DNA of 25,364 nt from Candidatus Bathyarchaeota archaeon. Lineage in GTDB: Archaea > Thermoproteota > Bathyarchaeia > Bathyarchaeales > Bathycorpusculaceae. The position numbers and the translations under genes are program-made. The stretch lies in contig PIYA01000002.1 in assembly GCA_003601785.1 (NCBI GenBank), forward strand, positions 1 through 25,364, in the 5' to 3' direction. The notes below the pieces were generated by a model, which ran no database searches, was not told the origin of the DNA, and worked only from the letters and a program-made list of their open reading frames with translations. Numbering within the stretch: position 1 is the first letter of the stretch; each line of letters starts with the position of its first letter. This document shows positions 1-6,625 of the stretch, piece by piece.

Positions 1-426
1 ATAACGGATACCGACGTAGATGGCACTCTCAAGGTGCCTTATGCCTTGAGGAAAATTAAGGGGATAAGCCTAAACCTCGCAAACGTCATAGCGAAAAAAG
101 CTGGCATAGACCCTGAAAAAAGGGCTGGTTTTCTAACAGACGCTGAAATTGAAAAGATAGAAAAGATGATAAAGGAACCGACACGTTTTGGACTGCCCAG
201 CTGGCTTTTGAACAGAAGGAAAGATTTGGAGACTGGAAAAGACTTGCACCTTATAGGTGCTGATTTGGTTCTGAAGACAAAGACTGATATTGAGAGGATG
301 AAGAATATCAAATCTTGGCGTGGATACCGTCATGCCTACGGTTTGAAGGTTCGCGGACAGAGAACAAGAACGACTGGAAGAACTGGAAAGACTGTTGGAG
401 TAAAGGTGAAAAAGAGAGGAAGGTAG
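1..426 (+). CDS. rps13: 30S ribosomal protein uS13 (5' partial)
   Basis: Frame 1 is open from the first base of the window and reads ITDTDVDGTLKVPYALRKIK, the start of the archaeal S13 fold. The gene therefore begins upstream and only about the first 8-10 residues are missing. A GTG at 34 is internal, because conserved S13 sequence precedes it. The C-terminal half carries the typical SWRGYRHAYGLKVRGQRTRT segment and a lysine/arginine-rich tail ending at TAG. uS13 sits in the head of the small subunit and contacts the large subunit and P-site tRNA. The uS4 gene starts 3 bp after the stop, in the order S13-S4-S11-RpoD seen in most archaea. Confidence 0.96.
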   Translation: MTDTDVDGTLKVPYALRKIKGISLNLANVIAKKAGIDPEKRAGFLTDAEIEKIEKMIKEPTRFGLPSWLLNRRKDLETGKDLHLIGADLVLKTKTDIERMKNIKSWRGYRHAYGLKVRGQRTRTTGRTGKTVGVKVKKRGR

Positions 427-429
427 CCT

Positions 430-993
430 ATGGGTGACCCTAAAAAACAGAGAAAAAAGTATGAAGCTCCAAGGTTTCCGTGGCGAACCGATGTTCTACA
501 AGAGGAGCTTAAACTTTTGGGTCAATACGGCTTACGGAACAAGCGTGAATTGTGGCGCCACAAAACCACACTGTCAAAATTTAGAGGGACAGCCCGTTCG
601 TTACTAGGAAAATCAGTTGAAGAACGTGAAAAAATGGAGAAAGAACTTCTAACCAAGCTGAAAAAGCTTGGAATTCTCCGTGAAACCGCGGTTTTAGACG
701 ATGTTTTAGACTTGGGAATAGAGGACATTCTTGAACGGAGGCTTCAGACAATTGTTTTCCGTAAAGGCTTAGCCAAATCAATCCATCAAGCCCGCCAACT
801 AATAACCCATGGGCACATAGCCATAGGAAATCGAAGGGTAACCGTGCCAAGCTATCTTGTGGCAAAGGAGGAAGAAAACCAGATAACTTACGCGTCTAAA
901 AGCCCGCTCACAAATCCCAGTCACCCCATACGTCAAGCAATAACTGTGGTTGCCACAACCAAACCGGAGGAGGAAACAAAAGGAGAGGAATAG
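430..993 (+). CDS. rps4: 30S ribosomal protein uS4
   Basis: Archaeal/eukaryotic-type S4 of 187 residues. The N-terminal part (GDPKKQRKKYEAPRFPW, then an LKLLGQYGLRNKRELWR helix) is typical of the archaeal form. An S4 RNA-binding domain follows at about residues 102-165, with RRLQTIVFRKGLAKSIHQAR and then LITHGHIAIGNRRV. uS4 binds 16S rRNA early in assembly of the small-subunit body. The ATG lies 3 bp after the uS13 stop and the stop lies 1 bp before the uS11 ATG, so the three genes are surely cotranscribed. The acidic C-terminal tail (KPEEETKGEE) encodes the GGAG-rich stretch that provides the ribosome-binding site of uS11. Confidence 0.96.
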   Translation: MGDPKKQRKKYEAPRFPWRTDVLQEELKLLGQYGLRNKRELWRHKTTLSKFRGTARSLLGKSVEEREKMEKELLTKLKKLGILRETAVLDDVLDLGIEDILERRLQTIVFRKGLAKSIHQARQLITHGHIAIGNRRVTVPSYLVAKEEENQITYASKSPLTNPSHPIRQAITVVATTKPEEETKGEE

Positions 994-994
994 A

Positions 995-1405
995 ATGAGC
1001 AGCGGAGGCAGTTCAGGGAAAAAAGAGAGGTGGGGAGTAGTTCACATTTACAGTTCATACAACAACACAATAGTGCACATAACTGACATATCCGGAGCGG
1101 AGACGATAGCAAGAACCTCCGGAGGAATGTTCGTAAAAGCCGACAGAATGGAATCTTCCCCCTACGCAGCTATGCGGGCAGCCACAGCGGCGGCGGAAAC
1201 AGCCAAGGACAAGGGAATAACAGCCATACACATAAAGGTGAGAGCCCCTGGAGGCTCAGGACCGAGGACACCTGGAGCGGGAGCACAAGCAGCCATAAGA
1301 GCTTTGGCGAGAACTGGTTTTCGCATAGGGCGAATTGAAGAGGTTACACCTATTCCTCATGATGGGACAAGAAGAGCTGGTGGGAGAAGGGGAAGAAGAG
1401 TTTAA
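995..1405 (+). CDS. rps11: 30S ribosomal protein uS11
   Basis: 136 residues from the ATG at 995. A longer in-frame reading from 950 exists, but it only adds residues inside uS4, and family members start close to MSSGG. Conserved blocks are WGVVHIYSSYNNTIVHITD near the start, SSPYAAMRAA in the middle and the glycine-rich VRAPGGSGPRTPGAGAQAAI. The C-terminal TPIPHDGTRRAGGRRGRR is the usual basic tail. uS11 lies on the platform of the small subunit next to the 3' end of 16S rRNA. A purine-rich ribosome-binding stretch is seen at 968-990. Unlike its neighbours, the gene is followed by a 117-bp gap. Confidence 0.97.
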   Translation: MSSGGSSGKKERWGVVHIYSSYNNTIVHITDISGAETIARTSGGMFVKADRMESSPYAAMRAATAAAETAKDKGITAIHIKVRAPGGSGPRTPGAGAQAAIRALARTGFRIGRIEEVTPIPHDGTRRAGGRRGRRV

Positions 1406-1422
1406 AATCAGACCTGTCTCGG

Positions 1423-1442
1423 TTTTCTTCTTCTCATTCTCT
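1423..1442 (+). terminator. Pyrimidine-rich tract, possible archaeal terminator
   Basis: The gap after uS11 holds a T/C-rich run (ttttcttcttctcattctct) 18 bp past the stop codon. Archaeal RNA polymerase often ends transcription at T-rich runs with no hairpin. No stable stem is visible. A weak TATA-like AT stretch (aaataaat, 1488-1495) stands about 28-35 bp before the rpoD start, so termination followed by re-initiation is possible here. Confidence 0.35.
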
Positions 1443-1522
1443 GATAGAAAAGTTGAAATAATTCACCAGTATTCTATTGAACGGCACAAATAAATTGTAA
1501 CATTCACGGAGTGTTTGAGTAA

Positions 1523-2347
1523 GTGGAAGTTAAAGTGCTTGAAAAAGACGGCGTAAACATGCGTTTACTTATCCGAGAGACTGACGCCGCTTTTATGAAC
1601 ACCTTGCGAAGACTAATAATCGCCGAGGTTCCCTGCATGGCGATAGATGACGTTGTAATAATTGAGAATTCTTCCGTGTTACATGATGAAATAATCGCTC
1701 ACAGACTTGGACTTATTCCCTTAAAAACAGATCTGGATAGTTACAACTTACCTGAGGAGTGTCCGTGTAAAAGTGAATTCGGGTGTCCCCTTTGCAGGGT
1801 AACGCTTACACTTGATGTGGAGGCAAAGGAAGGGACACAAGTTGTTTACTCGGGGGATTTGGTTTCGGAAAACCCTGACATAGTGCCCGTGAGCGATAAA
1901 ATACCCATAGTGAAACTTGCAAAGGAACAAAAGCTGAGGCTTGAAGCCTACGCAAGGCTTGGGAAAGGGAAAAAACACGCGAAGTGGCAGCCCGTTTCAA
2001 TGTGCACATACAAGTATCTTCCAAAGATAAAAATCGACAGTAAGCGCTGTGATGCTTGTGGAGAATGCGTTGAGATATGTCCGAGAAGAGTTTTAGCCAA
2101 AAACGGAGACAAAATAGAGGTCCGCAACTTAATGGCTTGCACATTATGTCAAGACTGCATGGACGCATGTCCCCAGAATCCTTCCGCTATAGAGGTAAGT
2201 TGGGATGACAGCGCATTCATATTCAACATCGAATCCACGGGTGTGCTTCCACCGGAGAGGATAATCAGTGAGGCTCTAAAAATCTTAGACAAACAGTTAA
2301 ACGAGCTTGTGAGTCAAGTAAAGGTGGCGAAAATTGAAAAAGATTAA
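1523..2347 (+). CDS. rpoD: DNA-directed RNA polymerase subunit D with two 4Fe-4S motifs
   Basis: Archaeal RNA polymerase subunit D (Rpb3/alpha homologue), which pairs with subunit L to seed polymerase assembly. The N-terminal dimerisation region carries MNTLRRLIIAEVPCMAIDDV and HRLGLIPLKTD. A cysteine loop (CPCKSEFGCPLC, about residues 80-91) resembles a zinc site. The inserted ferredoxin-like domain (about 172-222) has two complete cluster motifs, Cys176/179/182/186 and Cys206/209/212/216. The C-terminal helix (ALKILDKQLNELVSQV) completes the fold. The start is GTG at 1523: an in-frame TAA lies directly upstream and GGAGTG at 1509-1514 is a possible ribosome-binding site. The 3' end overlaps the eL18 gene by 14 bp. 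Confidence 0.97.
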   Translation: MEVKVLEKDGVNMRLLIRETDAAFMNTLRRLIIAEVPCMAIDDVVIIENSSVLHDEIIAHRLGLIPLKTDLDSYNLPEECPCKSEFGCPLCRVTLTLDVEAKEGTQVVYSGDLVSENPDIVPVSDKIPIVKLAKEQKLRLEAYARLGKGKKHAKWQPVSMCTYKYLPKIKIDSKRCDACGECVEICPRRVLAKNGDKIEVRNLMACTLCQDCMDACPQNPSAIEVSWDDSAFIFNIESTGVLPPERIISEALKILDKQLNELVSQVKVAKIEKD

Positions 2348-2696
2348 AGCGGCGAACCCTGAACTGGTAAGGCTTATACGCTTTCTAAGGAAACAAAGCG
2401 GGGAAAACAAGGTTAAAATATGGAAGGACATCGCTGAACGCCTAGCAAAGCCTCGGAGAAGGCGAACAGCGGTAAACCTAAGCCGTTTAAACAGATACAC
2501 AGAAAAACATGAAACAGTAGCGGTTCCAGGTAAAGTGTTGGGTGTGGGAGAAATAGACCATCCGATAACTGTTGCAGCCCTAGCGTTTTCAGAAAAAGCA
2601 AGAGAAAAGATAAAAGCCGTGAGAGGTAAATGCCTATCGTTCTTCGAACTTGTCAAGAAAAATCCGAAAGGGTCAAAGGTTAAGATAATTGGGTGA
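2334..2696 (+). CDS. rpl18e: 50S ribosomal protein eL18
   Basis: 120 residues, the usual size of archaeal L18e. Recognisable blocks are NPELVRLIRFLRKQSGENKV, IWKDIAERLAKPRRRR, VNLSRLNRYTEK and the beta-strand region VAVPGKVLGVGEIDHPITVA. eL18 is an archaeal/eukaryotic large-subunit protein with no bacterial orthologue. The start is a TTG at 2334 inside the end of rpoD (14-bp overlap), preceded by AAGGTGG at 2321-2327. This suggests translational coupling to subunit D. The TGA stop lies within the ribosome-binding region of uL13. Confidence 0.94.
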   Translation: MKKIKAANPELVRLIRFLRKQSGENKVKIWKDIAERLAKPRRRRTAVNLSRLNRYTEKHETVAVPGKVLGVGEIDHPITVAALAFSEKAREKIKAVRGKCLSFFELVKKNPKGSKVKIIG

Positions 2697-2701
2697 ATCA
2701 A

Positions 2702-3145
2702 ATGCGGATGGTAACGGAGCAAGCAACCATAATAAACGCGGAAGGCCTCATCCTTGGGAGAATGGCCAGCATAATCGCTAAAAGACTGTTAAACGGTGAA
2801 ACGATAATAGTTGTGAACGCTGAAAAAGCCGTGATTTCAGGGAAAAAACAAAGCAAAGTGAGAGAAGCAAAGGATTTCTTAGAGGTTGGCCATCCAAGAA
2901 AAGGGCCTTTCCATTACAGGCGACCGGACAGAATAATCAGAAAAACCGTTAGAGGCATGCTTCCGTACAAACAGCCTAAGGGCAAACAAGCATTTAAAAG
3001 ACTCAAGGTTTTTATTGGAATACCTGACGAGCTTAGAGGTCTAGAAATGAACACCTTAGAGGAGGCAACATCCAAGAAATTAACGTGTCCCCACTTTACT
3101 CTGGCTGAGTTCGCCAAGGAAATAGGGTGGACGTCGGGTGAGTAA
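2702..3145 (+). CDS. rpl13: 50S ribosomal protein uL13
   Basis: Archaeal L13 of about 147 residues. It opens with IINAEGLILGRMASIIAKRL, and the core has KGPFHYRRPDRIIRKTVRGM and LPYKQPKGKQAFKRLKVFIG. The ATG at 2702 is chosen because GGGTGA at 2691-2696 stands 5 bp before it. A GTG at 2693 (overlapping the eL18 stop) and an ATG at 2708 are also in frame. uL13 binds 23S rRNA in early large-subunit assembly. The next gene, uS9, begins 2 bp after the TAA, and L13-S9 is a pair kept together in all domains. Confidence 0.94.
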   Translation: MRMVTEQATIINAEGLILGRMASIIAKRLLNGETIIVVNAEKAVISGKKQSKVREAKDFLEVGHPRKGPFHYRRPDRIIRKTVRGMLPYKQPKGKQAFKRLKVFIGIPDELRGLEMNTLEEATSKKLTCPHFTLAEFAKEIGWTSGE

Positions 3146-3147
3146 AT

Positions 3148-3558
3148 ATGCCAGCGAAAAAAGTTTTGGTTGTCAGTGGAAAGAGGAAAACAGCTATGGC
3201 GAGGGCTGTTGTCAAACCGGGAGTTGGAAGGATACGTGTGAATAAGACTCCGTTGGAAATTTATGAACCTGAGATTGCGAGGGAAAAGATCATGGAACCG
3301 CTTATACAAGCTGGAGATGAAGTTTGGAGGCAACTTGACATAGACGTTAAGGTTTCAGGTGGAGGTTATATGGGTCAAGCAGAGGCTGCGAGGATGGCCA
3401 TAGCAAACGCTTTGTTAAAATGGACAAAACGTCAGCATTTGCGCACTGTTTTCGTTGAATATGACAGAACCATGCTTGTTGGAGACCCAAGACGGAAAGA
3501 ACCTAAAAAGTTTGGGGGACCAGGAGCAAGAGCTAGAGATCAGAAAAGCTACAGATAA
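3148..3558 (+). CDS. rps9: 30S ribosomal protein uS9
   Basis: 136 residues. Hallmarks are VVSGKRKTAMARAVVKPGVG at the N-terminus, the VSGGGYMGQAEAARMAIANA loop and the universal C-terminal tail ARARDQKSYR, whose last arginine reaches the P-site tRNA. The ATG lies 2 bp after the uL13 stop with GGGTGAG (3136-3142) as ribosome-binding site. This matches the spacing seen at uL13 and supports that start too. The gene is complete and continues the polymerase/ribosome operon. Confidence 0.97.
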   Translation: MPAKKVLVVSGKRKTAMARAVVKPGVGRIRVNKTPLEIYEPEIAREKIMEPLIQAGDEVWRQLDIDVKVSGGGYMGQAEAARMAIANALLKWTKRQHLRTVFVEYDRTMLVGDPRRKEPKKFGGPGARARDQKSYR

Positions 3559-3571
3559 GGAAGCGAGTTAT

Positions 3572-3805
3572 ATGATTATACCTGTGAGATGTTTCACGTG
3601 CGGCAAACTGATTGGAGATAAATGGGAAGAGTTTGCGAAAAGGGTTAAAGCTGGAGAGAACCCGGGAACCGTTTTGGATAGTTTAGGGATAAAAAGATAT
3701 TGTTGCAGAAGGATGATGTTGTCACATGTGGAAATAATTGATGAGATTCTGCGTTTCTTTGAAGAGGCTGAGAAAAGAAAAGAGGCCAGAAGTTATTATT
3801 ATTAG
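3572..3805 (+). CDS. rpoN: DNA-directed RNA polymerase subunit N
   Basis: Rpb10 homologue of 77 residues, starting MIIPVRCFTCGKLIGDKWEE. The zinc-binding pattern is complete: CxxC near the start (CFTC) and the adjacent CC of RYCCRRMMLSHVE. A longer in-frame reading starts at 3455 but runs through the 3' end of uS9, so the ATG at 3572 is used. Subunit N sits at the D/L platform of the polymerase. In many archaeal clusters the subunit K gene follows here. It is absent at this place, and enolase comes next after 10-20 bp. The C-terminal tail (KRKEARSYYY) is slightly longer than usual. Confidence 0.96.
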   Translation: MIIPVRCFTCGKLIGDKWEEFAKRVKAGENPGTVLDSLGIKRYCCRRMMLSHVEIIDEILRFFEEAEKRKEARSYYY

Positions 3806-3824
3806 CTAGTTTGAGATGGTGTTT

Positions 3825-5078
3825 ATGTCAACCGTTATTGAAGATATCGTTGCAAGAAAAGTTTTCAACAGTCGCGGAGAGGAAACAATAGAAATAGACG
3901 TCGTAACAACCTCAAGTTTTGGAAGAGCTTCAGCTCCGGAAGGAGCCAGTCGTGGAAAGGCTGAGGTTACTCCCTTTCCTCAAGGCGGGGTTGACGAGGC
4001 CATAAGCAAAGTGGAAGAGGCTATAGTGCCAGAGCTTGTTGGGTTAAACGCTGACTTTCAAGAGGAAATTGACAGAACACTACATGAGATTGACGGTTCA
4101 AAAGATTTCAGAGTGATAGGCGGAAACACCGCGTTTGCTCTGTCGCTTGCTAACGCAGAAGCGGCGGCAAATTCTTACGGTTTACTGCTGTTTCAATATT
4201 TAGGCGGATACATAGTCCGTGAACTGCCTTATCCCCTTGGAAATGTGATAAGCGGTGGAAGACACACCAGTGGAAAAGCACCGGACATTCAAGAGTTTCT
4301 GGTGCTTCCTTACGGCGCTGAATCCTTTTCAGACGCCGCCACAGCAAACGCCAAGGTTCACGAAAGAATCGGTGCCATTTTAAGGAAGAAGGACAAGCTC
4401 TTTGGCGGTGGAAGAAGCGCTGAAGGCGCATGGGTCGCACACGTTGGAAACTTGGAAGCCTTGGATGTTTTGGCTGAGGCGTGTGAAGAGATAGGTAATG
4501 AACTTGGTTTTGAATGTGGCTTAGGTCTTGACATTGCGGCTTCCACCTTGTGGGACTCGAAGAAAAAAATGTATGTTTATCGAAGGGAAGGGAAAAAACG
4601 GGATTCCGGTGAACAGTTAGAATTCATCTTAAGACTGATCAAGAAATATCATCTGGTTTACGTTGAAGACCCCTTTCATGAAGAGGACTTCAAAAACTTT
4701 GCGAAACTGACAAAAAAGGTGAAACGCTGCCTTATATGCGGTGATGATTTATTCGTCACCAACATTGAAAGATTAAACCGTGGAATAAAAATGAATGCAG
4801 CGAACTCAATAATAATAAAAGTGAACCAGGTTGGGACGCTCACGGATGCTTGGGAAACTCTGGAAACTGCTAAAAAAGCCGGATATGTCCCGGTGATGTC
4901 CCATCGTTCAGGCGACACTTGTGACTGGCACATAGCTCACCTAGCCGTGGCCTTCGGCTGTCCCATAATAAAGACAGGGGTTGTTGAAGGTGCGAGAATC
5001 GCAAAGTTAAACGAGTTGATACGGATAGAAGAGTTTCTGGGAGATAGAGCTAAAATGGCTGCTCTGCCAATAATTTAG
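3825..5078 (+). CDS. eno: Enolase (divergent archaeal form)
   Basis: Enolase-superfamily protein of 417 residues, expected to interconvert 2-phosphoglycerate and phosphoenolpyruvate. Several active-site elements are visible: VEDPF and GDD (metal-binding acids, about residues 280 and 305), IKVNQVG (lysine about 331), MSHRSGDT (about 358) and KTG near the end. Other signatures differ. SRGNPT is SRGEET, GASTG is GASRG, and the DEGG loop reads SAEGAW, although its glutamate is kept. The ATG at 3825 gives the usual MSTVIEDI start, and an in-frame ATG at 3816 would add three residues. Location between rpoN and rps2 is common in archaea. Activity as a true enolase is likely but not certain. Confidence 0.88.
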   Translation: MSTVIEDIVARKVFNSRGEETIEIDVVTTSSFGRASAPEGASRGKAEVTPFPQGGVDEAISKVEEAIVPELVGLNADFQEEIDRTLHEIDGSKDFRVIGGNTAFALSLANAEAAANSYGLLLFQYLGGYIVRELPYPLGNVISGGRHTSGKAPDIQEFLVLPYGAESFSDAATANAKVHERIGAILRKKDKLFGGGRSAEGAWVAHVGNLEALDVLAEACEEIGNELGFECGLGLDIAASTLWDSKKKMYVYRREGKKRDSGEQLEFILRLIKKYHLVYVEDPFHEEDFKNFAKLTKKVKRCLICGDDLFVTNIERLNRGIKMNAANSIIIKVNQVGTLTDAWETLETAKKAGYVPVMSHRSGDTCDWHIAHLAVAFGCPIIKTGVVEGARIAKLNELIRIEEFLGDRAKMAALPII

Positions 5079-5082
5079 GAGG
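5077..5082 (+). promoter_or_regulatory. Strong ribosome-binding site for rps2
   Basis: AGGAGG overlaps the enolase stop codon and stands 7 bp before the rps2 ATG at 5090. It is the most canonical Shine-Dalgarno site seen among the ribosomal genes here, where GGTGA variants are more common. It indicates that uS2 is initiated independently on the polycistronic message. Confidence 0.8.
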
Positions 5083-5089
5083 AAAAACA

Positions 5090-5764
5090 ATGTCAGAAGA
5101 TGAGGAAAAGAAAGAAGATATAAAACTTGAGAGGGAAACGGTAGCAGAAGAAGAGCTTCTTCTGCCAAGAGACACGCTTCTATCAGCGGGGATCCACATC
5201 GGAACGAGAATGAAGACAAGAGACATGGAATCATTCATATACCGTGTTAGACCGGATGGCTTGTTCGTCTTAGACGTTAAGAAGACTGATGAACGCATAA
5301 AGATAGCAGCCAAATTTCTCGCGAGATTTGAGCCTTCAAAAATCGCTGCAGCCGCAGCAAGGTTATACGCGCAAGAACCTGTTAGAAAATTCTGTGAAGT
5401 AACGGGGGCAATCCCGCTTATTGGAAGGTTCATTCCTGGGCTTCTTTCGAACCCTCTGTATCCCCGCCATATTGAACCGGAAGTTATAATAGTGTCGGAT
5501 CCACGGGCTGATTCTCAAGCGGTTAAAGAAGCTTCAATGGTTGGTATTCCAGTTGTAGCCTTGTGCAGTACAGACAACGACTTTTCAAACGTCGACCTTG
5601 TGATTCCAACAAACAATAAGGGTAGGCGAGCTTTGGCTGTTATTTACTGGCTTTTGGCGAGGCAGATACTTCGGGAAAGAGGAGAGCTTCCACCAGACAA
5701 GGATTTACCCTTAACGATGGAAGATTTTGAGGCTAAGATTTCAAGGGAAGAAGAGGAAGGCTGA
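5090..5764 (+). CDS. rps2: 30S ribosomal protein uS2
   Basis: 224 residues of archaeal S2 type. After a charged N-terminal extension come the conserved blocks LLSAGIHIGTRMKTRDMESF, IYRVRPDGLFVLDVKKTDER and FIPGLLSNP. EVIIVSDPRADSQAVKEA, PVVALCSTDNDFSNVDLVIP and NNKGRRALAVIYWLLARQIL follow. uS2 joins the small subunit late and sits between head and body. The acidic C-terminus (SREEEEG) is rich in GGAAGAAG codons, which form the ribosome-binding region of the next gene 4 bp downstream. Confidence 0.96.
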   Translation: MSEDEEKKEDIKLERETVAEEELLLPRDTLLSAGIHIGTRMKTRDMESFIYRVRPDGLFVLDVKKTDERIKIAAKFLARFEPSKIAAAAARLYAQEPVRKFCEVTGAIPLIGRFIPGLLSNPLYPRHIEPEVIIVSDPRADSQAVKEASMVGIPVVALCSTDNDFSNVDLVIPTNNKGRRALAVIYWLLARQILRERGELPPDKDLPLTMEDFEAKISREEEEG

Positions 5765-5768
5765 AATT

Positions 5769-6617
5769 GTGAAGATTCGGCATCCATGCCAAGCTGGAGC
5801 TTTTTACGCTGGAACAGCCGAGTCTCTAAAAAAGCAAATAGAAAACTGTTTCCTCCATAAACTTGGACCTGGAAAAATTCCAGAAGTCGTCAAGGATGGT
5901 CCAAGAAAGATTGTAGGCTTAGTTTGTCCACATGCTGGTTACATGTATTCTGGTCCGGTTGCAGCTCATGCTTATTACCAGCTCGCCTTAGACGGGAAGC
6001 CTGAGATTGTTGTCCTTTTGGGTCCCAATCACACTGGTTATGGTAGTGCACTGGCCACTATGAACGAGGGGTTTTGGCGTACACCTTTAGGCGACGTTGA
6101 AGTTGACGGTGAGGTTGCTGATGAAATTGTACGTGAATCGCATATTGTTGACGTTGACGATTCTGCTCACCGTTTTGAACATTCAATCGAGGTTCAACTT
6201 CCATTTCTTCAATTTCTATACGGTTCAGAGTTTAAGATAGTGCCCATCTGTTTTTTAATGCAAGATTCAGTGTCAGCCGTAGAGGTTGGGCAAGCCTTAG
6301 CCAAGGTTCTAGCCGGGAAAAACGCTGTTATAATAGCTTCTTCGGACATGACTCATTATGAACCGCATGAAAGTGCGATGAGAAAGGATAAGCTTGTTTT
6401 AGACGCTGTAAAAGCCATGGATGTGTCTGAGCTCTACTCGGTTATTGAAACTCACAGGGTAAGCGCTTGTGGTTACGGTCCGATAGCCGCGTTAATAACA
6501 GCGGCAAAAATCTTGGGGGCTGAAGAGGTAAAATTATTATGTCATAAAACCAGTGGAGATGTAATTGGTGACTACTCAAGTGTTGTGGGGTACGCCGCCG
6601 TCTGTTTCAAAAAATAG
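5769..6617 (+). CDS. MEMO1 family protein
   Basis: 282 residues of the MEMO1 family (AmmeMemoRadiSam system protein B). It starts VKIRHPCQAGAFYAGTAESL at GTG 5769, and GAGGAAGG at 5753-5760 is the ribosome-binding site. The putative metal ligands of the human homologue are kept: His in CPHAGYMYSG, His in LGPNHTGYG and Cys in SACGYGPIAAL. ASSDMTHYEPHE is a further signature. The fold is related to extradiol dioxygenases, and the reaction in archaea is unknown. In many archaea the gene sits between rps2 and the mevalonate kinase, as here. A longer in-frame reading from 5727 lies inside rps2 and is rejected. Confidence 0.93.
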   Translation: MKIRHPCQAGAFYAGTAESLKKQIENCFLHKLGPGKIPEVVKDGPRKIVGLVCPHAGYMYSGPVAAHAYYQLALDGKPEIVVLLGPNHTGYGSALATMNEGFWRTPLGDVEVDGEVADEIVRESHIVDVDDSAHRFEHSIEVQLPFLQFLYGSEFKIVPICFLMQDSVSAVEVGQALAKVLAGKNAVIIASSDMTHYEPHESAMRKDKLVLDAVKAMDVSELYSVIETHRVSACGYGPIAALITAAKILGAEEVKLLCHKTSGDVIGDYSSVVGYAAVCFKK

Positions 6618-6625
6618 TGGTTAGA

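Noticed and set aside
950..994. In-frame upstream ATG that would lengthen uS11 by 15 residues
   Set aside because: It lies inside the uS4 gene and gives a non-conserved extension; the ATG at 995 matches the family start.
3455..3571. In-frame upstream start for rpoN
   Set aside because: The added residues are an out-of-frame reading of uS9; MIIPVRCFTCG at 3572 is the universal start of subunit N.
5727..5768. Upstream ATG for the MEMO1-like gene
   Set aside because: It is within the uS2 coding sequence, and the family starts at the KIRHP segment, which fits GTG 5769.
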